A stretch of 13,364 nt of DNA, taken from JBFJVD01 sp041624375 (GTDB lineage: Bacteria; Chloroflexota; Anaerolineae; Anaerolineales; E44-bin32). A program made the translations under genes and the position numbers. The DNA lies in the NCBI GenBank assembly GCA_041624375.1, contig JBFJVD010000057.1, forward strand, positions 1-13,364. Reading direction: 5' to 3'. The notes under the pieces were generated by a model. The model had not been told where the DNA came from. It was given only the letters and a program-made list of their open reading frames with translations, and searched no databases. Positions within the stretch are counted from its first letter, which is position 1. Each line of letters begins with the position of its first letter. Below are positions 1 through 7,213 of this stretch, piece after piece.

Positions 1-1
1 G

Positions 2-196
2 AAGGAGCCGCGACCCTTTGGCGTCGTGGGCGACTACCTCGTGGCAATCGTCACCGCAATTGCGATCGGCTTGATCGACTGGTTTGTGATCCCGGCCATG
101 GGATTCAGCGACGGTCTGAGAAATTTGGGCGTGGTCCTGGAGCCGCCGGCGGTGGCTTTGCTCGTCCTCTGGCTCATTCGACGTTCGCGGAGGTAA
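2..196 (+). CDS. C-terminal part of a small membrane protein (5' end outside window)
   Basis: The frame is open from the left edge and ends at TAA 194-196, giving 64 residues. Two hydrophobic stretches are visible: roughly residues 10-34, and residues 46-59 just before a basic tail (RRSRR). No start codon with a ribosome binding site lies inside the window, so this is read as the end of a longer gene. The stop lies directly against the following ABC ATPase gene, so it is probably co-transcribed with the exporter operon. I do not recognise the family; a small integral membrane protein is all that can be said. Confidence 0.55.
   Translation, partial: KEPRPFGVVGDYLVAIVTAIAIGLIDWFVIPAMGFSDGLRNLGVVLEPPAVALLVLWLIRRSRR
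189..193 (+). promoter_or_regulatory. Ribosome binding site GGAGG for the first ABC ATPase
   Basis: GGAGG at 189-193 overlaps the end of the upstream gene. It is 9 nt from GTG 203 but only 3 nt from the in-frame TTG 197, so it favours GTG 203 as the start. Confidence 0.6.
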
Positions 197-202
197 TTGC
201 CG

Positions 203-1135
203 GTGACCGAAACGCCGGTCATTGAGACCCACGGCCTCACAAGAGATTTCAAGCGGATTCGAGCCGTCAACGAGCTGACCTTGTCCATTCAACGGGGGGA
301 ACTGTTCGGGTTGGTCGGGCCGGATGGAGCCGGCAAGACCACGACGCTGCGCTTGCTGGCAGGGCTGCTGGATCTTAGCGACGGGCAGGGATCCGTGTTG
401 GGCTGGTCGCTAGAGAAGGAGGCGGAGAGCATCAAGCCGCATGTCGGATACATGGCGCAGCAGTTCAGCCTGTATGCCGAGCTTTCCGTCCTCGAAAACC
501 TGACGTTCTTTGCCGAGCTTTTCGACGTATCGGCCGAGGACCTCGCCGAGCGCACCGAGCGGCTGCTGGCCTTTGCCCGGTTGGAGGAATTTAGGGAATG
601 GCGCGCGGCTCAGCTCTCCGGCGGGATGCAGAAGAAGCTTGCCCTCGCCTGCACACTCGTTCATGAACCGGAGATCCTTCTGCTCGATGAACCCACCACC
701 GGCGTGGATCCCATTTCGCGGCGCGAGTTCTGGGACATTCTTACCGAGCTGCACCTTGCGGGGACAACCATCCTCATCAGCACACCCTATATGGATGAAG
801 CCGACCGATGTTCGCGTGTGGGCCTGATGCACCTGGGAAGGCTGATCGAATGCGATTCGCCTCGTAACATCCGGGGAAGGATGGAGGGGGAAATCGTCGA
901 AATACAGCCGGACGATTGGCTGGGAGCAAAGTCGGCGGTCAGCTCCCTTCCGGGCGTGTTCGAGGTCCAGACCTATGGCGATTCCCTGCATGTTGTAGTC
1001 GATTCTGCGGAACGACGTCTCTCCGAGATCGCCTCCGCACTTGGAAGTGCAGGCATTGGCTACCGAAGTCTGCGGATCGCCCAGGCAGGGATGGAGCAAG
1101 CGTTCATCTCGCGAATTCGAAGGCTGGAGGCCTGA
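203..1135 (+). CDS. ABC exporter ATPase, YbhF N-terminal-half type (degenerate H-loop)
   Basis: This 310-residue nucleotide-binding protein (312 if TTG 197 is used) should power an ABC-2 exporter at the inner face of the membrane. Numbered from GTG 203, it has Walker A GPDGAGKTT near residues 39-47, Q-loop glutamines at 86-87, signature LSGGM at 138-142, Walker B LLLDE with Glu163 and D-loop GVDP. The H-loop reads STPYMDEA, with Pro195 where the switch His normally sits. The Asp in Walker A and the missing His are, from family knowledge, typical of the N-terminal half of the fused ATPase YbhF. A C-terminal regulatory region follows residue ~215. The stop overlaps the next ATG by one base (TGATG), so translation is coupled to the permease. 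It probably pairs with the second ATPase, which has a complete H-loop. The family is secure; the transported substrate is unknown. Confidence 0.93.
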   Translation: MTETPVIETHGLTRDFKRIRAVNELTLSIQRGELFGLVGPDGAGKTTTLRLLAGLLDLSDGQGSVLGWSLEKEAESIKPHVGYMAQQFSLYAELSVLENLTFFAELFDVSAEDLAERTERLLAFARLEEFREWRAAQLSGGMQKKLALACTLVHEPEILLLDEPTTGVDPISRREFWDILTELHLAGTTILISTPYMDEADRCSRVGLMHLGRLIECDSPRNIRGRMEGEIVEIQPDDWLGAKSAVSSLPGVFEVQTYGDSLHVVVDSAERRLSEIASALGSAGIGYRSLRIAQAGMEQAFISRIRRLEA

Positions 1136-2268
1136 TGTCCATCCGCCATATTTGGGCGATGACGCGCAAGGAATTCAATCATATTGTGCGCGACCGGAGC
1201 ACCCTATTCCTGGTGCTCTTCACGCCAACGCTTGTGCTGCTCTTGATGGCCTACTCACTCACCGTTGAGATCAAGCATGTGGCCATCGCAGCGCTCGACT
1301 TCGATAAGAGCCCGGCCTCGCGCGCATTCATCCAGCAGATTACCGCCGGACAGGATCTGGACCTTTATGCCTATGCCGAAAGCATGGATGAAATCGACGC
1401 CTTGCTGATGAATGGACGGATCAAGGCTGCGGTGATCATCGCGCCCAACTTCGCGCGCGACATCCAGGCGTTCCGGGGCATGCCCATGCAGATCATCATC
1501 GACGGAACAGAAGCCAACAGCGGCCATTTTGCGGTGGAACACATCACCCGGCGGGCAGAGCAATTCATCAGCCAAAGGCTGTCCGCTGAACTGCAGGCGG
1601 CAGGCATCCCGCCGGACTCGCTTCAGGCGCTTGATGTACGCATCCAGACCTGGTTCAATCCCGACCTCCGACCGCGTAACGACCTGATCCCCGGCCTTAT
1701 CTCCATGGTCCTCGGCTTTCCTGCGCTCTCGGTGGCGCTTTCCCTGGCCTACGAACGGGAGCGCGGGACCCTTGAGCAGCTTCTGGCCACGCCCATCGGT
1801 CGATGGGAGTTACTGCTGGGGAAGATCTCACCCTACATCGGCGTTGGATTGCTCAATGTGGTCCTCATCCCCATCCTGGCCATTGCCTGGTTCCAGATAT
1901 CGCTGAATGGGGACTTCTTGCTGTTTGTTGGCTTGTCGGTGCTCTTCTTGTTTGCAGTCCTGAGCATGGGCATCATTGTTGGAGTCTTCATGCGCACCCA
2001 GGCTGCAGCGCTTGCCCTATCGTTCCTGGTGATTTTCTTTCCAGGCTTCTTCCTGACCGGTATTTTCTTCCCGCTGGCGTCCATGCCTGAGGAGGTCCGC
2101 CTGGAAGCCATGATGCTTCCCGGCACGCACTACGCCATCATCACCCGCGGAGTTTTCCTGCCCGGGGTAGGCCTGGACGTGCTCTGGCCCTACGCGCTGA
2201 TGCTCGTCGTTCTTGGGATCGCATTCACAGGTGTGGCAGCCCTCTTCTTCCGCAAGAAGCTGGGCTGA
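1135..2268 (+). CDS. ABC-2 type exporter permease, YbhS-like
   Basis: This 377-residue membrane protein forms part of the exporter's transmembrane path. The start at ATG 1135 overlaps the ATPase stop TGA by one base; an upstream extension in the same frame runs inside the ATPase gene and is not used. The layout is that of the ABC2_membrane_3 family: one N-terminal helix (~residues 23-42), a large extracytoplasmic domain (~45-215) and a C-terminal bundle of about five helices (~225-375). The segment FNPDLRPRNDLIPGLI before the bundle and ERERGTLEQLLATPI after its first helix are hallmarks of YbhS/YhhJ-type permeases. It shares this plan with the next gene, and the two probably form a heterodimer. 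The substrate cannot be read from the sequence. Confidence 0.92.
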   Translation: MSIRHIWAMTRKEFNHIVRDRSTLFLVLFTPTLVLLLMAYSLTVEIKHVAIAALDFDKSPASRAFIQQITAGQDLDLYAYAESMDEIDALLMNGRIKAAVIIAPNFARDIQAFRGMPMQIIIDGTEANSGHFAVEHITRRAEQFISQRLSAELQAAGIPPDSLQALDVRIQTWFNPDLRPRNDLIPGLISMVLGFPALSVALSLAYERERGTLEQLLATPIGRWELLLGKISPYIGVGLLNVVLIPILAIAWFQISLNGDFLLFVGLSVLFLFAVLSMGIIVGVFMRTQAAALALSFLVIFFPGFFLTGIFFPLASMPEEVRLEAMMLPGTHYAIITRGVFLPGVGLDVLWPYALMLVVLGIAFTGVAALFFRKKLG

Positions 2269-2307
2269 TCCGGAGACCGAATCAGGTTTGCGGTCGGGAT
2301 CTTTCAC

Positions 2308-2315
2308 AAGGAAGG
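2308..2315 (+). promoter_or_regulatory. Ribosome binding site AAGGAAGG for the second permease
   Basis: A purine-rich AAGGAAGG ends 3 nt before ATG 2319. It gives the second permease its own initiation signal after a 50-nt gap, unlike the coupled junction before it. Confidence 0.5.
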
Positions 2316-2318
2316 TCC

Positions 2319-3443
2319 ATGCTGAGACGCGTTGGCTCGCTGATCATCAAGGAGTTTCTCCACCTTCGCAACGATTGGTGGCTGCCGGCCTTCATGTTGA
2401 TCGGTGGGGCCATGGAATTGCTCTTGGTGGGCTGGGCCACGTCGAGGCCCATTACCAACCTTCCGCTCATGGTCCTCGACCATGACCGCACGCCCGCCAG
2501 CCGACGGCTTGTCGCCGATCTGAACAATACGGGGACCTTCCAGCCTGCGCTTTCGATTGGCGACATGCAGGCGATCCACTCTGCGATGGATCGCGGAGAG
2601 ATCAACGCAGCCGTAATCATCCCGCCGGATTTCAACGAGGCGTTGATTTCGTCCTCCGGCCGGCCCTCCCTGTTTGTGATCCTAAATGGCGCCGAGAGCA
2701 CACCGGCTTTGGCGGCACGGCGAGCGATTCTGGGTCTGGCCCAGTCAATCGAGCAGCGAATCATGCTTCAGCGACTTGGCTTAAGTCCCGGTCAATTCGC
2801 CGGCTTCGTTCCCAGCCTGAGACTCTGGTTCAACGAAAGGCTCACCGAGGCGTTCTACACGGTTCCGGCCGAACTCGGGTTGATGCTCGAGTTCACGGTG
2901 CTGCTCTTCGCAGCCCTGGCCTTCTCCCGGGAACGAGAGTTGGGCACGCTTGAGCAACTGCTGGTGATGCCCTTTTCGTCCCTGGAAATCATGGCGGGCA
3001 AAGCGATCCCCGTCATCATGATTGGCGTCACCGACTTCCTTATCATGCTCGGCATGGTTCATCTCGCCTTTGATATCCCCGTACGCGGATCCTTTCCGCT
3101 GCTCCTTGCCGTCGGCTTTCTCTACGTGATCGTCGAGCTCAGCAAAGGCATGGTCATCTCGGTAGCCTCGCGCACCCAGCATCAGGCTTTTCTGCTCGTC
3201 ATGCTGGTCGGCATGGTGGACTTCTTGTTCACCGGTTACGCTGCCCCGGTTGAGGGGATGCCCCAAGCACTCCAGTGGATTGCCAACGTCATCCCGGCAC
3301 ACCACTGGCTGACCTTCCTGCGGGGCATCCTGCTGAAGGGGGCGGGCCTGGATGTGCTCTGGCCACAGGTGCTAGCCTTGCTCGGCCTTGGCCTCGTGAT
3401 CGGCACGTTCTCCTGGCGCTTCGTGCGCGGCTCACTGGATTAG
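2319..3443 (+). CDS. ABC-2 type exporter permease, YbhR-like
   Basis: This 374-residue membrane protein is the likely partner of the upstream permease. It has an N-terminal helix (~residues 22-41), an extracytoplasmic domain (~45-185) with the shared pattern VLDHDRTPASRR, and a C-terminal helical bundle (~188-368). The conserved ABC-2 segment SRERELGTLEQLLVMPF follows the first helix of the bundle, and LWFNERL stands where the first permease has TWFNPDL. Both proteins carry the ending pattern GxGLDVLWP before the last helix. The gene is 50 nt after the first permease and 4 nt before the second ATPase, so all belong to one operon. Pairing two dissimilar permeases is normal for YbhSR exporters. 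The substrate is unknown. Confidence 0.92.
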   Translation: MLRRVGSLIIKEFLHLRNDWWLPAFMLIGGAMELLLVGWATSRPITNLPLMVLDHDRTPASRRLVADLNNTGTFQPALSIGDMQAIHSAMDRGEINAAVIIPPDFNEALISSSGRPSLFVILNGAESTPALAARRAILGLAQSIEQRIMLQRLGLSPGQFAGFVPSLRLWFNERLTEAFYTVPAELGLMLEFTVLLFAALAFSRERELGTLEQLLVMPFSSLEIMAGKAIPVIMIGVTDFLIMLGMVHLAFDIPVRGSFPLLLAVGFLYVIVELSKGMVISVASRTQHQAFLLVMLVGMVDFLFTGYAAPVEGMPQALQWIANVIPAHHWLTFLRGILLKGAGLDVLWPQVLALLGLGLVIGTFSWRFVRGSLD

Positions 3444-3447
3444 TCCT

Positions 3448-4392
3448 ATGCACGCTGCCACCCCCACAATTGCGGCCCATGGATTGACCAAACGGTTTGG
3501 GGACTTCACCGCGGTGGACAATCTGGACTTCGAGGTCCAGCGGGGCGAGATCTACGGCTTCCTTGGGCCTAACGGTTCAGGCAAGACCACGACCATCCGC
3601 ATGCAGCTGGGCCTGATGAAGCCCAGTGCGGGCTCGGTTGAGGTGCTGGGCATGGTGGTGAACGACGATGTAGCGAGGATTCGACCGCGCGTTGGCTACA
3701 TGTCCCAGCGTTTCAGCCTCTACAACGACCTGACTGTCCTGCAGAATCTCCGGTTCTACGGCTCCGCCTACGGGTTGGCTCCTTCCGTGCTGGAGGCGCG
3801 AATCAGGGAGGCGCTTGTTGCGGTTGGGCTGGAGGGCCGTGAAGGGTCCAAGACCGGGGATCTGTCGGGCGGCTGGCGCCAGCGATTGGCACTCGGAGCA
3901 GCCATTCTTCATCGTCCGGAGGTGGTGTTCCTCGATGAGCCGACGGCGGGCGTGGACCCGGTCTCGCGGCGTGCATTCTGGGAGCTGCTATATGAATTGG
4001 CCGCCACGGGCGTGACCGTCTTTGTCACTACCCACTACATGGACGAAGCTGAACACTGTCATCGATTGGGCCTCATTCAGCGTGGCAAGCTGATTGCGGA
4101 AGGCTCACCCGATCGGATCAAAGCCGACCTGATGAGCGGAGATGTCCTCGAACTGACGCCCTCTGACGCCATTCAAGCTGTCAGGGTCCTCCGTGCTGCG
4201 AAACGGCAAGGCAGACTTCCCGTGGACGAGGTTGAGCTGTATGGCTCCCTGGTTCACATCATAGCGCCCAATATTGCTGATCAGCAGGCCAGCATCGCCG
4301 GCGAATTGCGCGCTTCGGGTATCGACCCCGGCCCAATGGTGGTCATCGAGCCCTCATTAGAGGATGTATTCATCGCCTGCATGAAGACCTGA
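3448..4392 (+). CDS. ABC exporter ATPase, YbhF C-terminal-half type (canonical H-loop)
   Basis: This 314-residue nucleotide-binding protein is the likely second ATPase of the exporter. It has Walker A GPNGSGKTT at residues 40-48, Q-loop Gln87, signature LSGGW at 139-143, Walker B FLDE with Glu164, D-loop GVDP and a complete H-loop TTHYMDEAE with His196. The Trp after LSGG is, from family knowledge, common in the C-terminal half of YbhF and in related drug exporters. The tail ends in EPSLEDVFI, the usual DrrA-type C-terminal motif. It starts 4 nt after the permease stop with no good ribosome binding site of its own, so coupled translation is likely. Together with the first ATPase it reproduces a YbhF dimer as two polypeptides. 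Confidence 0.93.
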   Translation: MHAATPTIAAHGLTKRFGDFTAVDNLDFEVQRGEIYGFLGPNGSGKTTTIRMQLGLMKPSAGSVEVLGMVVNDDVARIRPRVGYMSQRFSLYNDLTVLQNLRFYGSAYGLAPSVLEARIREALVAVGLEGREGSKTGDLSGGWRQRLALGAAILHRPEVVFLDEPTAGVDPVSRRAFWELLYELAATGVTVFVTTHYMDEAEHCHRLGLIQRGKLIAEGSPDRIKADLMSGDVLELTPSDAIQAVRVLRAAKRQGRLPVDEVELYGSLVHIIAPNIADQQASIAGELRASGIDPGPMVVIEPSLEDVFIACMKT

Positions 4393-4393
4393 C

Positions 4394-4420
4394 ATGCAGC
4401 GGAGATGGAGGCGGGTATGA
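4394..4420 (+). other. Micro-ORF bridging the ATPase and membrane-fusion genes (8 codons)
   Basis: ATG 4394 lies one base after the ATPase stop (TGA 4390-4392). The frame encodes MQRRWRRV and ends at TGA 4418-4420, which overlaps ATG 4417 of the membrane-fusion gene as ATGA. The ribosome binding site of the next gene (4407-4411) lies inside it. The geometry is seen directly; that it is translated is inference. Confidence 0.35.
4407..4411 (+). promoter_or_regulatory. Ribosome binding site GGAGG deciding the membrane-fusion start
   Basis: GGAGG at 4407-4411 is 5 nt before ATG 4417 and lies downstream of the alternative in-frame ATG 4405. It therefore supports ATG 4417 as the true start. Confidence 0.6.
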
Positions 4421-5769
4421 ATTCCTGGATGAAGACACGAGTCGCACATTCCTTGCTGCTGCTCCTGCTTGCCTTATCAGCCGCTTGCGGTGCGGACGGA
4501 GGCAGGGGATCTGAAGAACTTCAAGCCGCAGGTGTGATTGAGGCAACCGACATCGCAGTCGCTGCTGAGTTAAGCGGGCGTATTGTCGAGGTCTTCGTGG
4601 CGGAGGGGGATCAGGTTGAGGCCGGCGACATTCTCTTCCGCATGGACAACACACTCCTCGAGGCCCAACGCAGGACGGTGGCGGCCGCGCTGAACACCGC
4701 CGAAGCCGGCATCCTGGCCGCCGAAGCAGCGGTGGACGCAGCCCAGGCCCAATACGATCTTGCGTTGTTCGGCGCACTCACGCTCGCCCAGTCCGAGCGG
4801 ACAGATATCTGGGCTCAAGCACAGCCTGGCGATTTCGATCAGCCCTCCTGGTACTTCCTTCGCAGCGAGCGAACAGAATCCGTGGAAGTGGCCGTTGCAG
4901 CCGCGGAAACGGCGCTCGAGGTCGCCACGGAGAGGCTTGAGAGTGTGAAGCGGGCAGTCGGCAGTGCCCAGTTCCTGGAAGCCGAGCGGCGGCTTTCAGA
5001 CGCACGCATCGCCTATGAAATCGCGCAGGATCTCCTCAACCACACGAGGGGGACACCGGGGGGCCGGGAACTGACCGATGCCAGCCAAACGATCTTTGAT
5101 GAAGCCAAAGACGAGCTCGAAAGCGCGCAGGAGGCCTACGACAATGCGCTCCTGATCAACGGCGCGCAAGATATTCTGGAAGCTCGGGCGGAAGTTGCCG
5201 TGGCGGAAGAGCGCCATGCGATTACGTTGGACGCCCAGAGGTCTCTACAGACCGGGGCGGATTCACCGTCGGTCGTTGCTGCCTGGAAAGCGGTGGAGCA
5301 GGCGAAAGCCGCTCAAATTCAGGCGCAGGCCGCACTCGAGCAGCTACAGGCAGAACTCGATCTGTTCGATGCCCAGATGGAAAAACTGACGGTTCGGGCC
5401 CCCATCGGGGGTGTGGTTCTGACTCGCAGCATTCAACCCGGAGAAGTGATCCAGGCCGGAATAACCGCCCTGAGTGTCGCCAAGCTCGATGCGTTGACCG
5501 TGGTCGTCTACGTCCCCGAGAACCGCTATGGCGAGATCCGTCTTGGCGACCAAGGCACCCTGCAGGTCGATTCCTTCCCGGGAGAATCGTTTCCTGCAAC
5601 CGTGACGCGCATTGCGGATCGAGCCGAGTACACGCCACAGAATGTGCAAACCAGCGAGCAGCGCCAGACCACCGTCTACGCGGTGCAATTGACCGTCGAC
5701 AACCCAGAGGGAAGACTGAAACCCGGGATGCCGGTCGACGTCGTCTTCACGCGAACCGCCTCCGGCTGA
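4417..5769 (+). CDS. HlyD/YbhG-type membrane-fusion lipoprotein of the exporter
   Basis: This 450-residue periplasmic-adaptor-type protein should link the ABC-2 exporter to the outside. A hydrophobic signal ends in ALSAAC, a loose lipobox with Cys24, so it is probably a lipid-anchored lipoprotein. The first lipoyl half (residues ~38-77, with GRIVEVFVAEGDQVEAGDIL) is followed by a long Ala/Glu-rich coiled-coil region (~80-320), the second lipoyl half (LTVRAPIGGVVLTR, ~324-337) and a beta-barrel. The stretch EYTPQNVQTSEQRQ and the ending LKPGMPVDVVF are typical of YbhG. At 450 residues it is clearly longer than YbhG (about 330), the excess being in the coiled-coil part, which has breaks near residues 118-155 and 205-230. 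ATG 4405 is an alternative start. No TolC-like gene is in the window. Confidence 0.9.
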   Translation: MNSWMKTRVAHSLLLLLLALSAACGADGGRGSEELQAAGVIEATDIAVAAELSGRIVEVFVAEGDQVEAGDILFRMDNTLLEAQRRTVAAALNTAEAGILAAEAAVDAAQAQYDLALFGALTLAQSERTDIWAQAQPGDFDQPSWYFLRSERTESVEVAVAAAETALEVATERLESVKRAVGSAQFLEAERRLSDARIAYEIAQDLLNHTRGTPGGRELTDASQTIFDEAKDELESAQEAYDNALLINGAQDILEARAEVAVAEERHAITLDAQRSLQTGADSPSVVAAWKAVEQAKAAQIQAQAALEQLQAELDLFDAQMEKLTVRAPIGGVVLTRSIQPGEVIQAGITALSVAKLDALTVVVYVPENRYGEIRLGDQGTLQVDSFPGESFPATVTRIADRAEYTPQNVQTSEQRQTTVYAVQLTVDNPEGRLKPGMPVDVVFTRTASG

Positions 5770-5802
5770 CATCTGGCGGGCTTTCGTGGCTGGACGAATA
5801 TC

Positions 5803-5819
5803 CCCTGCTACCAGCAGGG
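5803..5819. terminator. Hairpin between convergent operons, possible bidirectional terminator
   Basis: CCCTGCT (5803-5809) pairs perfectly with AGCAGGG (5813-5819) around a 3-nt loop. It lies in the 112-nt gap between the exporter operon (ends 5769) and the convergent lipoprotein gene (ends 5882). No T-run follows on either strand, so it is not a textbook intrinsic terminator. Nothing else is seen in the gap. Confidence 0.35.
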
Positions 5820-5881
5820 CTCGGACGGCAGTTTGGAATGGATCTAAATCACTTGGGCAGCGGAGCCAGGCTGGGGATTCA

Positions 5882-6637
5882 CTACGGCGGATAGCCGGCC
5901 GCCTCAAGCTTCCTCAGCTGTGCGAGAGCTAGCTCCACGGCCATGGTCGCGAGGTTGGCGACATCGCCCTCACAGTATCTGCTTCCATCGGCTAACGTGG
6001 TGCAGAAGTCGTAGCTCCACTCCATCAGCAACACCACCGGACCATGTCTACTGCCGAGTACAATATCCCGCAGGGTCCGGCCAAGGAGCCAGCTGTTTGG
6101 CGGGAGATTCCTTAACGAGCGCAGCTCGCCCTCAGAGTACCGATGCACGCTCCCATCCTCGACGCTATCAAGATTTCGTGTCAATTGACGTTCGAGCTCT
6201 TGCTGGGCCTCATCGGAATTTTGGAGGCGGAGAAGACGAATGACTGCCTGGACCATATTTCTGTCGCCGGTCTGCAGGGTGATCCCTGCACAGTCGAGCG
6301 GGCATCCCATCCCTGAGCTTTCCAGCTCAAGTGTCCAGTCAAGGAGCGTCTCCGCACTAATGTCCACTTCGGCGAGGATCTGATCTGGCTCGAGGAGAAG
6401 CTCCTCAAGGCGAGGGAGGTTGGCCCAGTCGGTTTGTGAGAAGGTGGGTGTGGGTGCCAACCTCGTGGGCGTCGGCGGTAGTGGGGTCGGGGTAGGCGTG
6501 CTGCTAGGGCTCGGACGGGCGGTCGGCTGCTGGGTTGCCGTTGGCCTGGGAGTCGCCGTAGCCTGAGCTGCAACGGTGGGACTGCAGCCCACCAGGGTGA
6601 TCCCCACCACGATCGTCAGGCCGATTCCTCTCTCCAT
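5882..6637 (-). CDS. Lipoprotein with Thr/Pro-rich linker, function unknown
   Basis: This 251-residue protein is probably exported and lipid-anchored. Counting from the ATG at 6635-6637, a short hydrophobic signal ends in the good lipobox LVGC (Cys18). A low-complexity linker rich in Thr, Pro and Ala follows (~residues 22-66), then a mostly helical domain (~70-251). The domain has two close Cys pairs, Cys112/Cys116 (GCPLDC) and Cys212/Cys222, which could form disulfides outside the cell. The frame extends upstream to an ATG at 6721, but a start there would bury the signal peptide behind 28 mostly polar residues. Purine-rich AGGAGAGGAG lies upstream on the minus strand, with its near edge about 10 nt from ATG 6637. 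It follows the small membrane gene by 73 nt. I do not recognise the domain. Confidence 0.8.
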   Translation of the reverse strand: MERGIGLTIVVGITLVGCSPTVAAQATATPRPTATQQPTARPSPSSTPTPTPLPPTPTRLAPTPTFSQTDWANLPRLEELLLEPDQILAEVDISAETLLDWTLELESSGMGCPLDCAGITLQTGDRNMVQAVIRLLRLQNSDEAQQELERQLTRNLDSVEDGSVHRYSEGELRSLRNLPPNSWLLGRTLRDIVLGSRHGPVVLLMEWSYDFCTTLADGSRYCEGDVANLATMAVELALAQLRKLEAAGYPP

Positions 6638-6710
6638 TCGAGAAGGTCTCCTCTCCTGAGGGAACCCCAATCTCTTTGCCGAGTGCAATGCTGCCGGGTG
6701 CATGGAAATG

Positions 6711-6947
6711 CTACGGCTCATCGTCGCGGTCGATCCGATTCACGAACCAATCCAGGCCGAACAGGAAGAGACCGACGAGCAAGAGCGGCGCCAGCCCGGC
6801 TGTCAGGCAGATCAGGTATGAAGGCAGCGCGCCCGGACCATAGATGAAGTAAACCAGGCCGCTGCCCCCAACCAGGAGCAGAAGAATGAACCCGGCAAGG
6901 AGCCGAAGGTTGGTCTGGCGCCTGTAGCGACGGAGGTCACGGCCCAT
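6711..6947 (-). CDS. Small two-helix membrane protein, function unknown
   Basis: This 78-residue protein has an Arg-rich N-terminus (RDLRRYRRQTN), a first hydrophobic helix at ~16-36, a short YGPGALPS turn, a second helix at ~43-66 and an acidic tail (DRDDEP). The charge pattern suggests that both ends lie in the cytoplasm. It is upstream of the lipoprotein gene on the same strand with a 73-nt gap, so the two are probably one transcription unit. No strong ribosome binding site precedes the ATG. The clear membrane layout argues that it is real, but no function can be assigned. Confidence 0.65.
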   Translation of the reverse strand: MGRDLRRYRRQTNLRLLAGFILLLLVGGSGLVYFIYGPGALPSYLICLTAGLAPLLLVGLFLFGLDWFVNRIDRDDEP

Positions 6948-6971
6948 CCCAAACGCTCACCCAAATCCCCT

Positions 6972-6987
6972 GCAGGAAGAACCCTGC
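6972..6987 (-). other. Small hairpin in the presumed leader of the small membrane gene
   Basis: GCAGG (6972-6976) pairs with CCTGC (6983-6987) around a 6-nt loop, 25 nt upstream of the ATG at 6945-6947 on the minus strand. It could be a leader hairpin; a 5-bp stem may also be chance. Confidence 0.25.
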
Positions 6988-7189
6988 GTCACACTCCAAT
7001 AGCCTATCTCGTCGCCACCTTACCACAAGACACAGGAAAGAACGCCTCCCTCCTGCCTGGCGCTCGGCCAAACCCTGCAATAGAACCACCTGAAATCCAC
7101 AGCCGGTGGGCTGACGTACCATCCAACGCAGGCAATTCGCGCATCTGGTCGCTTGCGGTGCCTGATGACATTCTTGAGGCAGGCACGCA

Positions 7190-7213
7190 GCAAGGTCGGA
7201 AGTGGAACCTTGC
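7190..7213 (+). ncRNA. Candidate structured RNA element: GNRA-capped hairpin
   Basis: GCAAGGT (7190-7196) pairs perfectly with ACCTTGC (7207-7213). Inside, C7197-G7202 closes a GGAA tetraloop, leaving TGGA (7203-7206) as a one-sided bulge. A weaker hairpin, GCAGG/CCTGC, follows at 7216-7234 and repeats the TGGAACCT string. No gene covers the site, which is about 210 nt upstream of the protease start. It resembles the tip of an SRP RNA but lacks the AGCAGCC part, so no known family is claimed. Confidence 0.25.

Noticed and set aside
916..1134. N-terminal extension of the first permease
   Set aside because: It lies inside the ATPase gene; ATG 1135, overlapping the ATPase stop, gives the normal permease N-terminus.
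6638..6721. 28-residue upstream extension of the lipoprotein
   Set aside because: It would place the lipobox behind a long polar segment; ATG 6637 with an upstream purine-rich AGGAGAGGAG gives a normal signal peptide.
7190..7213. Possible bacterial SRP (4.5S) RNA, because of AAGGTCGGAAG
   Set aside because: The GGAA loop fits, but the AGCAGCC side of the conserved SRP tip is absent and no long helix forms between the flanks.
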